Shown here: one piece after another, positions 37,950-53,800 of the stretch
How the letters are laid out: each line of letters opens with the position of its first letter
How positions within the stretch are numbered: the stretch's first letter is position 1
Made by a program: the position numbers and the translations under genes
Assembly: GCA_963680875.1 (NCBI GenBank)
Contig: OY804589.1
Location: 4,836,001 to 4,900,000, forward strand
Direction: 5' to 3'
Source: Bathymodiolus brooksi
Lineage: Eukaryota > Mollusca > Bivalvia > Mytilida > Modiolidae
Length of the DNA stretch: 64,000 nucleotides
Notes under the pieces: generated by a model
Seen by the model: only the letters and a program-made list of their open reading frames with translations
Database searches by the model: none
What the model was told of the DNA's origin: nothing

Positions 37950-40900
37950 AATCACCTGTAATAATTAATGACTAATTACTGGGGTTATAACAAGAGTAAC
38001 ACGACAGGTGTCACTAGTGGAGCAGACATTCATATTGTTTTGGTAAGACTAGGAATCATCTGTAATAGTTAATGACTTATCACTGGGGTTGTAACAAGAG
38101 TAACACGACAGGTGTCACTAGTGGAGCAGAAATTCGTAGTGTTGTGGTAGGACAAGGAATCACCTGTACTAGTTAATGACTTATCACCTTGGTTATGACA
38201 AGAGTAACACGACGGGTGTCACTAGTGGAGCAGAAATTCATATTGTTGTGGTATTACAAGGAATCACCTGTACTAGTTAATGACTTATCACTGGGGTTAT
38301 AACAAGAATAACACGACCGGTGTTACTAGTGGAGCAGAAATTCATATTGTTGTGGTAGGACAAGGAATCACCTGTAATAGTTAATGACTTATAACTGGGG
38401 GTGTAACAAGAGTAACACGACAGGTGTCACTAGTGGAGATGAAATTCATATTGTTTTGGTAAGACTAGGAATCACCTGTAATAGTTAATGACTTATCACT
38501 GGGGTTGTAACAAGAGTAATATGACAGGTGTCACTAGTGGAGCAGAAATTCATATTGTTTTGGTAAGACTAGGAATCACCTGTAATAGTTAATGACTTAT
38601 CACTGGGGTTGTAACAAGAGTAACACGACCGGTGTCACTAGTGGAGCAGAAATTCATATTGTTGTGGTAAGACTAGGAATGACCTGTAATAGTTAATGAC
38701 TTATCACTGGGGTTGTAACAAAGTAACACGACAGGTGTCACTAGTGGAGAAGAAATTCATGTTGTTGTGGTAGGACTAGGGATCACCTGTAATAGTTAAT
38801 GACTTATCACTGGGGTATGACAAGAGTAACATGACAGCTGTCACTAGTGGAGCAGAAATTCATATTATAGTGGTAGGACAAGGAATCACCTGTATTAGTT
38901 AATGATTTATCACCTTAGTTGTGACAAGATTAACACAAAGGGTGTCACTAGTGGAGCAGAAATTCATATTGTTGTGGTAAAACAAGGAATCACCTGTACT
39001 AGTTAATGACTTATCACTGGGGTTATAGCAAGAGTAACACGACGGGTGTCACTAGTGGAGTAGAAATTCATATTGTAGTGGTAGGACCAGGAATCACCTG
39101 TACTAGTTAATGACTTATCACTGGGGTTATAACAAGAGTAACACGTCAGGTGTCACTAGTGGAGCAGAAATTCATATTGTTGTAGTAGGACAAGGAATCA
39201 CCTGTAATAGTTAATGACTTATCACTGGGGTTATAACAAGAGTAACACTACAGGTGTCACTAGTGGAGCAGAAATGCATTTTGTTGTGGTAGGACAAGGA
39301 ATCACCTGTAATAATTAATGACTTATCACTGGGGTTATAACAAGAGTAACACGACAGGTGTCACTAGTGGAGCAGAAATTCATATTGTTTTGGTAGGACA
39401 AGGAATCACATGTAATAGTTAATGACTTATCACTGGGGTTATAACAAGAGTAACACGACGGGTGTCACTAGTGGAGCAGAAATTCATAGTGTTGTGGTAG
39501 GACAAGGAATCACCTGTAATAGTTAATGACTTATCACTGGGGTTATAACAAGAGTAACACGACGGGTGTCAGTAGTGGAGAAGAAATTCATAGTGTTGTG
39601 GTAGGACAAGGAATCACCTGTAATAGTAAATGACTTATCACTGAGGTTATAACAAGAGTAACACGACAGTTGTCACTAGTGGAGCAGAAATTCATATTGT
39701 TGTGGTAGGACAAGGAATCACCTGTAACATTTAATGACTTATCACTGGGGTTGTAACAAGAGTAACACGACAGGTGTCACTAGTGGAGCAGAAATTCATA
39801 TTGTTTTGCTAAGACTATGAATCACATGTAATAGTTAATGACTTATCACTGGGGTTGTAACAAGAGTAACACGACAGGTGTCACTAGTAGAGCAGAAATT
39901 CACAGTGTTGTGGTAAGACAAGGAATCACCTGTAATAGTTAATGACTTATCACTGGGGTTATAACAAGAGTAACACGACAGGTGTCACTAGTGGAGCAGA
40001 AATTCATGTTGTTGTGGTAGGACAAGGAATCACCTGTAACATTTAATGACTTATCACTGGGGTTTTAACAAGAGTAGCACGACAGGTGTCACTAGTGGAG
40101 CAGAAATTCATGTTGTTGTGGTAGGACAAGGAATCACCTGTAATAGTTAATGACTTATCACTGGGGCTATAACAAGAGTAACACGACAGATGTCACTAGT
40201 GGAGCAGAAATTCATATTGTTTTGGTAAGACTAGGAATCACCTGTAATAGTTAATGACTTATCACTGGGGTTGTAACAAGAGTAACACGACAGGTGTCAC
40301 TAGTGGAGCAGAAATTCATATTGTTGTGGTAGGACAAGGAATCACCTGTACTAGTTAATGACTTATCACCTTGGTTATGACAAGAGTAACACGACGGGTG
40401 TCACTAGTGGAGCAGAAATTCATATTGTTGTGGTAGGACAAGGAATCACCTGTACTAGTTAATGACTTATCACTGGGGTTATAACAAGAGTGACACGACA
40501 GGTGTCACTAGTGGAGCAGAAATTCATATTGTTTTGGTAAGGCTAGGAATCACCTGTAAAAGTTAATGACTTATCACTGGGGTTGTAACAAGAGTAACAC
40601 GACAGGTGTCACTAGTGGAGCAGAAATTCATAATGTTGTGGTAGGACAAGGAATCACCTGTACTAGTTAATGACTTATCACTGGGGTTATAACAAGAATA
40701 AAACAACGGGTGTTCCTAGTGGAGCAGAAATTCATGTTGTTGTGGTAGGACAAGGGATCACCTGTAATAGTTAATGACTTATCACTGGGGTTATGACAAG
40801 AGTAACATGACAGGTGTCGTTAGTTGAGCAGAAATTCATATTGTTGTGGTAGGACAAGGAATCACCTGTAATAGTTAATGACTTATCACTGGGGTTATAG

Positions 40901-43900
40901 AAAGAGTAACACGACAGGTGTCACTAGTGGAGCAGAAATTCATATTGTTGTGGTAGGACATGGGATCACCTGTAATAGTTAATGACTTATCACCTTGGTT
41001 ATAACAAGAGTAACACGACGGGTGTCAGTAGTGGAGAAGAAATTCATGTTGTTGTGGTAGGACAAGGAATCACCTGTAATAGTTAATGACTTATCACTGG
41101 GGTTATAGCAAGAGTAACATGACAGGTGTCACTAGTGGAGCAGAAATTCATATTGTAATGGTAGGACAAGGAATCACCTGTAATAGTTAATGACTTATCA
41201 CTGGGGTTATAGCAAGAGTAACACGACGGGTGTCACTAGTGGAGCAGAAATTCATATTGTAGTGGTAGGACAAGGAATCACCTGTAATAATTAATGACTA
41301 ATTACTGGGGTTATAACAAGAGTAACACGACAGGTGTCACTAGTGGAGCAGACATTCATATTGTTTTGGTAAGACTAGGAATCATCTGTAATAGTTAATG
41401 ACTTATCACTGGGGTTGTAACAAGAGTAACACGACAGGTGTCACTAGTGGAGCAGAAATTCGTAGTGTTGTGGTAGGACAAGGAATCACCTGTACTAGTT
41501 AATGACTTATCACCTTGGTTATGACAAGAGTAACACGACGGGTGTCACTAGTGGAGCAGAAATTCATATTGTTGTGGTATTACAAGGAATCACCTGTACT
41601 AGTTAATGACTTATCACTGGGGTTATAACAAGAATAACACGACCGGTGTTACTAGTGGAGCAGAAATTCATATTGTTGTGGTAGGACAAGGAATCACCTG
41701 TAATAGTTAATGACTTATAACTGGGGGTGTAACAAGAGTAACACGACAGGTGTCACTAGTGGAGATGAAATTCATATTGTTTTGGTAAGACTAGGAATCA
41801 CCTGTAATAGTTAATGACTTATCACTGGGGTTGTAACAAGAGTAATATGACAGGTGTCACTAGTGGAGCAGAAATTCATATTGTTTTGGTAAGACTAGGA
41901 ATCACCTGTAATAGTTAATGACTTATCACTGGGGTTGTAACAAGAGTAACACGACCGGTGTCACTAGTGGAGCAGAAATTCATATTGTTGTGGTAAGACT
42001 AGGAATGACCTGTAATAGTTAATGACTTATCACTGGGGTTGTAACAAAGTAACACGACAGGTGTCACTAGTGGAGAAGAAATTCATGTTGTTGTGGTAGG
42101 ACTAGGGATCACCTGTAATAGTTAATGACTTATCACTGGGGTATGACAAGAGTAACATGACAGCTGTCACTAGTGGAGCAGAAATTCATATTATAGTGGT
42201 AGGACAAGGAATCACCTGTATTAGTTAATGATTTATCACCTTAGTTGTGACAAGATTAACACAAAGGGTGTCACTAGTGGAGCAGAAATTCATATTGTTG
42301 TGGTAAAACAAGGAATCACCTGTACTAGTTAATGACTTATCACTGGGGTTATAGCAAGAGTAACACGACGGGTGTCACTAGTGGAGTAGAAATTCATATT
42401 GTAGTGGTAGGACCAGGAATCACCTGTACTAGTTAATGACTTATCACTGGGGTTATAACAAGAGTAACACGTCAGGTGTCACTAGTGGAGCAGAAATTCA
42501 TATTGTTGTAGTAGGACAAGGAATCACCTGTAATAGTTAATGACTTATCACTGGGGTTATAACAAGAGTAACACTACAGGTGTCACTAGTGGAGCAGAAA
42601 TGCATTTTGTTGTGGTAGGACAAGGAATCACCTGTAATAATTAATGACTTATCACTGGGGTTATAACAAGAGTAACACGACAGGTGTCACTAGTGGAGCA
42701 GAAATTCATATTGTTTTGGTAGGACAAGGAATCACATGTAATAGTTAATGACTTATCACTGGGGTTATAACAAGAGTAACACGACGGGTGTCACTAGTGG
42801 AGCAGAAATTCATAGTGTTGTGGTAGGACAAGGAATCACCTGTAATAGTTAATGACTTATCACTGGGGTTATAACAAGAGTAACACGACGGGTGTCAGTA
42901 GTGGAGAAGAAATTCATAGTGTTGTGGTAGGACAAGGAATCACCTGTAATAGTAAATGACTTATCACTGAGGTTATAACAAGAGTAACACGACAGTTGTC
43001 ACTAGTGGAGCAGAAATTCATATTGTTGTGGTAGGACAAGGAATCACCTGTAACATTTAATGACTTATCACTGGGGTTGTAACAAGAGTAACACGACAGG
43101 TGTCACTAGTGGAGCAGAAATTCATATTGTTTTGCTAAGACTATGAATCACATGTAATAGTTAATGACTTATCACTGGGGTTGTAACAAGAGTAACACGA
43201 CAGGTGTCACTAGTAGAGCAGAAATTCACAGTGTTGTGGTAAGACAAGGAATCACCTGTAATAGTTAATGACTTATCACTGGGGTTATAACAAGAGTAAC
43301 ACGACAGGTGTCACTAGTGGAGCAGAAATTCATGTTGTTGTGGTAGGACAAGGAATCACCTGTAACATTTAATGACTTATCACTGGGGTTTTAACAAGAG
43401 TAGCACGACAGGTGTCACTAGTGGAGCAGAAATTCATGTTGTTGTGGTAGGACAAGGAATCACCTGTAATAGTTAATGACTTATCACTGGGGCTATAACA
43501 AGAGTAACACGACAGATGTCACTAGTGGAGCAGAAATTCATATTGTTTTGGTAAGACTAGGAATCACCTGTAATAGTTAATGACTTATCACTGGGGTTGT
43601 AACAAGAGTAACACGACAGGTGTCACTAGTGGAGCAGAAATTCATATTGTTGTGGTAGGACAAGGAATCACCTGTACTAGTTAATGACTTATCACCTTGG
43701 TTATGACAAGAGTAACACGACGGGTGTCACTAGTGGAGCAGAAATTCATATTGTTGTGGTAGGACAAGGAATCACCTGTACTAGTTAATGACTTATCACT
43801 GGGGTTATAACAAGAGTGACACGACAGGTGTCACTAGTGGAGCAGAAATTCATATTGTTTTGGTAAGGCTAGGAATCACCTGTAAAAGTTAATGACTTAT

Positions 43901-44605
43901 CACTGGGGTTGTAACAAGAGTAACACGACAGGTGTCACTAGTGGAGCAGAAATTCATAATGTTGTGGTAGGACAAGGAATCACCTGTACTAGTTAATGAC
44001 TTATCACTGGGGTTATAACAAGAATAAAACAACGGGTGTTCCTAGTGGAGCAGAAATTCATGTTGTTGTGGTAGGACAAGGGATCACCTGTAATAGTTAA
44101 TGACTTATCACTGGGGTTATGACAAGAGTAACATGACAGGTGTCGTTAGTTGAGCAGAAATTCATATTGTTGTGGTAGGACAAGGAATCACCTGTAATAG
44201 TTAATGACTTATCACTGGGGTTATAGAAAGAGTAACACGACAGGTGTCACTAGTGGAGCAGAAATTCATATTGTTGTGGTAGGACATGGGATCACCTGTA
44301 ATAGTTAATGACTTATCACCTTGGTTATAACAAGAGTAACACGACGGGTGTCAGTAGTGGAGAAGAAATTCATGTTGTTGTGGTAGGACAAGGAATCACC
44401 TGTAATAGTTAATGACTTATCACTGGGGTTATAGCAAGAGTAACATGACAGGTGTCACTAGTGGAGCAGAAATTCATATTGTAATGGTAGGACAAGGAAT
44501 CACCTGTAATAGTTAATGACTTATCACTGGGGTTATAGCAAGAGTAACACGACGGGTGTCACTAGTGGAGCAGAAATTCATATTGTAGTGGTAGGACAAG
44601 GAATT
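37950..44605. repeat. HOR block E: 32-mer (3,326 bp), two near-identical copies
   Basis: The rare string ACTAATTACTGG is at 37971 and 41297, and GTATTACAAGG is at 38251 and 41577, both 3,326 bp apart. Two one-base deletions (AACAAAGTAACACG and GGGGTATGACAAG) are present in both copies, which explains 3,326 instead of 3,328. I saw no difference in the stretches I compared. The second copy ends near 44605, where GAATTACC replaces GAATCACC. Confidence 0.88.
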
Positions 44606-47600
44606 ACCTGTAATAGTTAATGATTTATCACTGGGGTTATAGCAAGAGTAACACGACAGGTGTCACTAGTGGAGCAGAAATTCATATTATAGTGGTAGGA
44701 CAAGGAATCACCTGTAATAGTTAATGACTTATTACTGGGGTTGTAACAAGAGTAACACGACGGGTGTCACTAGTGGAGCAGAAATTCATATTTTGGTAAG
44801 ACAAGGAATCACCTGTAATAGTTAATGACTTATCACCTTGGTTATGACAAGAGTAACACGACGGGTGTCACTAGTGGAGCAGAAATTCATATTGTTGTGG
44901 TAGGACAAGGAATCACCTGTACTAGTTAATGACTTATCACTGGGGTTATAACAAGAGTGACACGACAGGTGTCACTAGTGGAGCAGAAATTCATATTGTT
45001 TTGGTAAGACTAGGAATCACCTGTAATAGTTAATGACTTATCACTGGGGTTGTAACAAGAGTAACACGACAGGTGTCACTAGTGGAGCAGAAATTCATAG
45101 TGTTGTGGTAGGACAAGGAATCACCTGTACTAGTTAATGACTTATCACTGGGGTTATAACAAGAATAACACAACGGGTGTTCCTAGTGGAGCAGAAATTC
45201 ATGTTGTTGTGGTAGGACAAGGAATCACCTGTACTAGTTAATGACTTATCACTGGGGTTATAACAAGAGTAACACGACAGGTGTCACTAGTGGAGAAGAA
45301 ATTCATGTTGTTGTGGTAGGAATAGGGATCACCTGTAATAGTTAATGACTTATCACTGGGGTTATGACAAGAGTAACATGACAGGTGTCACTAGTGGAGC
45401 AGAAATTCATATTATAGTGGTAGGACAAGGAATCACCTGTATTAGTTAATGATTTATCACCTTAGTTGTGACAAGATTAACACGAAGGGTGTCACTAGTG
45501 GAGCAGAAATTCATATTGTTGTGGTAAAACAAGGAATCACCTGTACTAGTTAATGACTTATCACTGGGGTTATAGCAAGAGTAACACGACGGGTGCCACT
45601 AGTGGAGCAGAAATTCATATTGTAGTGGTAGGACAAGGAATCACCTGTACTAGTTAATGACTTATCACTGGGGTTATAACAAGAGTAACACGTCAGGTGT
45701 CACTAGTGGAGCAGAAATTCATATTGTTGTAGTAGGACAAGGAATCACCTGTAATAGTTAATGACTTATCACTGGGGTTATAACAAGAGTAACACGACAG
45801 GTGTCACTAGTGGAGCTGAAATTCATGTTGTTGTGGTAGGACAAGGAATCACCTGTACTAGTTAATGACTTATCACTGGGGTTATTACAAGAATAACACG
45901 ACGGGTGTTACTAGTGGAGCAGAAATTCATATTGTTGTGGTAGGACAAGGAATCACCTGTAATAGTTAATGACTTATCACTGGGGTTATAACAAGAGTAA
46001 CACGACAGGTGTCACTAGTGGAGATGAAATTCATATTTTGTGGTAGGACAAGGAATCACCTGTAATGGTTAATGACTTATCACTGTGGTTATAGCAAGAA
46101 TAACACGACGGGTGTCACTAGTGGAGCAGAAATTCATATTGCTGTGGTAGGACAAGGAATTACCTGTAATAGTTAATGACTTATCACTGGGGTTATAGCA
46201 AGAGTAACACGACAGGTGTCACTAGTGGAGCAGAAATTCATATTATAGTGGTAGGACAAGGAATCACCTGTAATAGTTAATGACTTATTACTGGGGTTGT
46301 AACAAGAGTAACACGACGGGTGTCACTAGTGGAGCAGAAATTCATATTTTGGTAAGACAAGGAATCACCTGTAATAGTTAATGACTTATCACCTTGGTTA
46401 TGACAAGAGTAACACGACAGGTGTCACTAGTGGAGCAGTAATTCATGTTGTTGTGGTAGGACAAGGAATCACCTGTAATAGTTAATGACTTATCACCTTG
46501 GTTATGACAAGAGTAACACGACGGGTGTCACTAGTGGAACAGAAATTCATAGTGTTGTGGTAGGACAAGGAATCACCTGTAATAGTTAATGACTTATCAC
46601 TGGGGTTAAAACAAGAGTAACACGACGGGTGTCAGAAGTGGAGAAGAAATTCAGTGTTGTGGTAGGACAAGTGATCACCTGTACTGGTTAATGACTTATC
46701 ACTGGGGTTAAAACAAGAGTAACACGACAGGTGTCACTAGTGGAGCAGAAATTCATATTGTTGTGGTAGGACAAGGAATCACCTGTACTAGTTAATGACT
46801 TATCATCTTGGTTATGACAAGAGTAACGACGGGTGTCACTAGTGGAGCAGAAATTCATATTGTTGTGGTATTACAAGGAATCACTTGTACTAGTTAATGA
46901 CTTATCACTGGGGTTATAACAAGAATAACACGACCGGTGTTACTAGTGGAGCAGAAATTCATATTGTTGTGGTAGGACAAGGAATCACCTGTAATAGTTA
47001 ATGACTTATCACTGGGGGTGTAACAAGAGTAACACGACAGGTGTCACTAGTAGAGATGAAATTCATATTGTTTTGGTAAGACTAGGAATCACCTGTAATA
47101 GTTAATGACTTATCACTGGGGTTGTAACAAGAGTAACACGACCGTGTCACTAGTGGAGCAGAAATTCATATTGTTTTGGTAAGACTAGGAATCACCTGTA
47201 ATAGTTAATGACTTATCACTGGGGTTGTAACAAGAGTAACACGACAGGTGTCACTAGTGGAGAAGAAATTCATGTTGTTGTGGTAGGACTAGGGATCACC
47301 TGTAATAGTTAATGACTTATCACTGGGGTTATGACAAGAGTAACATGACAGGTGTCACTAGTGGAGCAGACATTCATATTATAGTGGTAGGACAAGGAAT
47401 CACCTGTATTAGTTAATGATTTATCACCTTAGTTGTGACAAGATTAACACGAAGGGTGTCACTAGTGGAGCAGAAATTCATATTGTTGTGGTAAAACAAG
47501 GAATCACCTGTACTAGTCAATGACTTATCACTGGGGTTATAACAAGAGTAACACGTCAGGTGTCACTAGCGGAGCAGAAATTCATATTGTTGTAGTAGGA

Positions 47601-47879
47601 CAAGGAATCACCTGTAATAGTTAATGACTTATCACTGGGGTTATAACAAGAGTAACACGACAGGTGTCACTAGTGGAGCAGAAATTCATATTGTTGTGGT
47701 AGGACAAGGAATCACCTGTAATAGTTAATGACTTATCACTGGGGTTATTACAAGAGTAACACGACAAGTGTCACTAGTGGAGCAGAAATTCATGTTGTTG
47801 TGGTAGGACAAGGAATCACCTGTAATAGTTAATGACTTATCACTGGGGTTATAGCAAGAGTAACATGACAGGTGTCACT

Positions 47880-50800
47880 AGTGGAGCAGAAATTCATATT
47901 GTTGTGGTAGGACAAGGAATCACCTGTAACAGTTAATGACTTATCACCTTGGTTATGACAAGAGTAACACGACAGGTGTCACTAGTGGAGCAGAAATTCA
48001 TATTGTTGTGGTAGGACAAGGAATCACCTGTAACATTTAATGACTTATCACTGGGGTTATAACAAGAGTAACACGACAGGTGTCACTAGTGGAGCAGAAA
48101 TTCATGTTGTTGTGGTAGGACAAGGAATCACCTGTAATAGTTAATGACTTATCACTGGGGTTATGGCAAGAGTAACACGACATATGTCACTAGTGGAGCA
48201 GAAATTCATATTGTTGTGGTAGGACAAGGAATCACCTGTACTAGTTAATGACTTATCACTGGGGTTATTACAAGAATAACACGACGGGTGTTACTAGTGG
48301 AGCAGAAATTCATATTGTTGTGGTAGGACAAGGAATCACCTGTAATAGTTAATGACTTATCACTGGGGTTATAACAAGAGTAACACGACAGGTGTCACTA
48401 GTGGAGATGAAATTCATATTGTTGTGGTAGGACAAGGAATCACCTGTAATAGTTAATGACTTATCACTGGGGTTATAACAAGAGTAACACGACAGGTGTC
48501 ACTAGTGGAGCAGAAATTCATATTGTTTTGGTAAGACTAGGAATCACCTGTAATAGTTAATGACTTATCACTGGGGTTGTAACAAGAGTAACACGACAGG
48601 TGTCACTAGTGGAGAAGAAATTCATGTTGTTGTGGTAGGACTAGGGATCACCTGTAATAGTTAATGACTTATCACTGGGGTTATGACAAGAGTAACAAGA
48701 CAGGTGTCACTAGTGGAGCAGAAATTCATATTATAGTGGTAAAACAAGGAATCACCTGTACTAGTTAATGACTTATCACTGTGGTTATAGCAAGAGTAAC
48801 ACGACGGGTGTCACTAGTGGAGCAGAAATTCATATTGTAGTGGTAGGACAAGGAATCACCTGTACTAGTTGATGACTTATCACTGGGGTTATGACAAGAG
48901 TAACACGACAGGTGTCACTAGTGGAGCAGAAACTCATTTTGTTGTAGTAGGACAAGGAATCACCTGTAATAGTTAATGACTTATCACTGGAATTATAACA
49001 AGAGTACCACGACAGGTGTCACTAGAGGAGCAGAAATTCATATTGTTGTGGTAGGACAAGGAATCACCTGTAACAGTTAATGACTTATCACCTTGGTTAT
49101 GACAAGAGTAACACGACAGGTGTCACTAGTGGAGCAGAAATTCATATTGTTGTGGTAGGACAAGGAATCACCTGTAACATTTAATGACTTATCACTGGGG
49201 TTATAACAAGAGTAACACGACAGGTGTCACTAGTGGAGCAGAAATTCATGTTGTTGTGGTAGGACAAGGAATCACCTGTAATAGTTAATGACTTATCACT
49301 GGGGTTATGGCAAGAGTAACACGACATGTGTCACTAGTGGAGCAGAAATTCATATTGTTGTGGTAGGACAAGGAATCACCTGTACTAGTTAATGACTTAT
49401 CACTGGGGTTATTACAAGAATAACACGACGGGTGTTACTAGTGGAGCAGAAATTCATATTGTTGTGGTAGGACAAGGAATCACCTGTAATAGTTAATGAC
49501 TTATCACTGGGGTTATAACAAGAGTAACACGACAGGTGTCACTAGTGGAGATGAAATTCATATTGTTGTGGTAGGACAAGGAATCACCTGTAATAGTTAA
49601 TGACTTATCACTGGGGTTATAACAAGAGTAACACGACAGGTGTCACTAGTGGAGCAGAAATTCATATTGTTTTGGTAAGACTAGGAATCACCTGTAATAG
49701 TTAATGACTTATCACTGGGGTTGTAACAAGAGTAACACGACAGGTGTCACTAGTGGAGAAGAAATTCATGTTGTTGTGGTAGGACTAGGGATCACCTGTA
49801 ATAGTTAATGACTTATCACTGGGGTTATGACAAGAGTAACAAGACAGGTGTCACTAGTGGAGCAGAAATTCATATTATAGTGGTAAAACAAGGAATCACC
49901 TGTACTAGTTAATGACTTATCACTGTGGTTATAGCAAGAGTAACACGACGGGTGTCACTAGTGGAGCAGAAATTCATATTGTAGTGGTAGGACAAGGAAT
50001 CACCTGTACTAGTTGATGACTTATCACTGGGGTTATAACAAGAGTAACACGACAGGTGTCACTAGTGGAGCAGAAACTCATTTTGTTGTAGTAGGACAAG
50101 GAATCACCTGTAATAGTTAATGACTTATCACTGGAATTATAACAAGAGTACCACGACAGGTGTCACTAGAGGAGCAGAAATTCATGTTGTTGTGGTAGGA
50201 CAAGGAATCACCTGTAATAATTAATGACCTATCACTGGGGTTATAATAAGAGTAAGACGACAGGTGTCACTAGTGGAGCAGAAATTCATATTGTTGTGGT
50301 AGGACAAGGAATCACCTGTAATAGTTAATGACTTATCACTGAGGTTATAACAAGAGTAACACGACAGGTGTCACTATTGGAGCAGAAATTCATGTTGTTG
50401 TGGTAGGACAAGGAATCACCGGTAATAGTTAATGACTTATCACTGGGGTTATAGCAAGAGTAACATGACAGGTGTCACTAGTGGAGCAGAAATTCATATT
50501 TTGTGTAGTAGGACAAGGAATCACCTGTAATAGTTAATGACTTATCACTGGGGTTATTACAAGAATAACACGACGGGTGTTACTAGTGGAGCAGAAATTC
50601 ATATTGTTGTGGTAGGACAAGGAATCACCTGTAATAGTTAATGACTTATCACTGGGGTTATAACAAGAGTAACACGACAGGTGTCACTAGTGGAGATGAA
50701 ATTCATATTGTTGTGGTAGGACAAGGAATCACCTGTAATAGTTAATGACTTATCACTGGGGTTATAACAAGAGTAACACGACAGGTGTCACTAGTGGAGC

Positions 50801-53800
50801 AGAAATTCATATTGTTTTGGTAAGACTAGGAATCACATGTAATAGTTAATGACTTATCACTGGGGTTGTAACAAGAGTAACACGACAGGTGTCACTAGTG
50901 GAGAAGAAATTCATGTTGTTGTGGTAGGACTAGGGATCACCTGTAATAGTTAATGACTTATCACTGGGGTTATGACAAGAGTAACAAGACAGGTGTCACT
51001 AGTGGAGCAGAAATTCATATTATAGTGGTAAAACAAGGAATCACCTGTACTAGTTAATGACTTATCACTGTGGTTATAGCAAGAGTAACACGACGGGTGT
51101 CACTAGTGGAGCAGAAATTCATATTGTAGTGGTAGGACAAGGAATCACCTGTACTAGTTGATGACTTATCACTGGGGTTATGACAAGAGTAACACGACAG
51201 GTGTCACTAGTGGAGCAGAAACTCATTTTGTTGTAGTAGGACAAGGAATCACCTGTAATAGTTAATGACTTATCACTGGAATTATAACAAGAGTACCACG
51301 ACAGGTGTCACTAGAGGAGCAGAAATTCATATTGTTGTGGTAGGACAAGGAATCACCTGTAACAGTTAATGACTTATCACCTTGGTTATGACAAGAGTAA
51401 CACGACAGGTGTCACTAGTGGAGCAGAAATTCATATTGTTGTGGTAGGACAAGGAATCACCTGTAACATTTAATGACTTATCACTGGGGTTATAACAAGA
51501 GTAACACGACAGGTGTCACTAGTGGAGCAGAAATTCATGTTGTTGTGGTAGGACAAGGAATCACCTGTAATAGTTAATGACTTATCACTGGGGTTATGGC
51601 AAGAGTAACACGACATGTGTCACTAGTGGAGCAGAAATTCATATTGTTGTGGTAGGACAAGGAATCACCTGTACTAGTTAATGACTTATCACTGGGGTTA
51701 TTACAAGAATAACACGACGGGTGTTACTAGTGGAGCAGAAATTCATATTGTTGTGGTAGGACAAGGAATCACCTGTAATAGTTAATGACTTATCACTGGG
51801 GTTATAACAAGAGTAACACGACAGGTGTCACTAGTGGAGATGAAATTCATATTGTTGTGGTAGGACAAGGAATCACCTGTAATAGTTAATGACTTATCAC
51901 TGGGGTTATAACAAGAGTAACACGACAGGTGTCACTAGTGGAGCAGAAATTCATATTGTTTTGGTAAGACTAGGAATCACCTGTAATAGTTAATGACTTA
52001 TCACTGGGGTTGTAACAAGAGTAACACGACAGGTGTCACTAGTGGAGAAGAAATTCATGTTGTTGTGGTAGGACTAGGGATCACCTGTAATAGTTAATGA
52101 CTTATCACTGGGGTTATGACAAGAGTAACAAGACAGGTGTCACTAGTGGAGCAGAAATTCATATTATAGTGGTAAAACAAGGAATCACCTGTACTAGTTA
52201 ATGACTTATCACTGTGGTTATAGCAAGAGTAACACGACGGGTGTCACTAGTGGAGCAGAAATTCATATTGTAGTGGTAGGACAAGGAATCACCTGTACTA
52301 GTTGATGACTTATCACTGGGGTTATAACAAGAGTAACACGACAGGTGTCACTAGTGGAGCAGAAACTCATTTTGTTGTAGTAGGACAAGGAATCACCTGT
52401 AATAGTTAATGACTTATCACTGGAATTATAACAAGAGTACCACGACAGGTGTCACTAGAGGAGCAGAAATTCATGTTGTTGTGGTAGGACAAGGAATCAC
52501 CTGTAATAATTAATGACCTATCACTGGGGTTATAATAAGAGTAAGACGACAGGTGTCACTAGTGGAGCAGAAATTCATATTGTTGTGGTAGGACAAGGAA
52601 TCACCTGTAATAGTTAATGACTTATCACTGAGGTTATAACAAGAGTAACACGACAGGTGTCACTAGTGGAGCAGAAATTCATGTTGTTGTGGTAGGACAA
52701 GGAATCACCGGTAATAGTTAATGACTTATCACTGGGGTTATAGCAAGAGTAACATGACAGGTGTCACTAGTGGAGCAGAAATTCATATTTTGTGTAGTAG
52801 GACAAGGAATCACCTGTAATAGTTAATGACTTATCACTGGGGTTATTACAAGAATAACACGACGGGTGTTACTAGTGGAGCAGAAATTCATATTGTTGTG
52901 GTAGGACAAGGAATCACCTGTAATAGTTAATGACTTATCACTGGGGTTATAACAAGAGTAACACGACAGGTGTCACTAGTGGAGATGAAATTCATATTGT
53001 TGTGGTAGGACAAGGAATCACCTGTAATAGTTAATGACTTATCACTGGGGTTATAACAAGAGTAACACGACAGGTGTCACTAGTGGAGCAGAAATTCATA
53101 TTGTTTTGGTAAGACTAGGAATCACCTGTAATAGTTAATGACTTATCACTGGGGTTGTAACAAGAGTAACACGACAGGTGTCACTAGTGGAGAAGAAATT
53201 CATGTTGTTGTGGTAGGACTAGGGATCACCTGTAATAGTTAATGACTTATCACTGGGGTTATGACAAGAGTAACAAGACAGGTGTCACTAGTGGAGCAGA
53301 AATTCATATTATAGTGGTAAAACAAGGAATCACCTGTACTAGTTAATGACTTATCACTGTGGTTATAGCAAGAGTAACACGACGGGTGTCACTAGTGGAG
53401 CAGAAATTCATATTGTAGTGGTAGGACAAGGAATCACCTGTACTAGTTGATGACTTATCACTGGGGTTATAACAAGAGTAACACGACAGGTGTCACTAGT
53501 GGAGCAGAAACTCATTTTGTTGTAGTAGGACAAGGAATCACCTGTAATAGTTAATGACTTATCACTGGAATTATAACAAGAGTACCACGACAGGTGTCAC
53601 TAGAGGAGCAGAAATTCATGTTGTTGTGGTAGGACAAGGAATCACCTGTAATAATTAATGACCTATCACTGGGGTTATAATAAGAGTAAGACGACAGGTG
53701 TCACTAGTGGAGCAGAAATTCATATTGTTGTGGTAGGACAAGGAATCACCTGTAATAGTTAATGACTTATCACTGAGGTTATAACAAGAGTAACACGACA

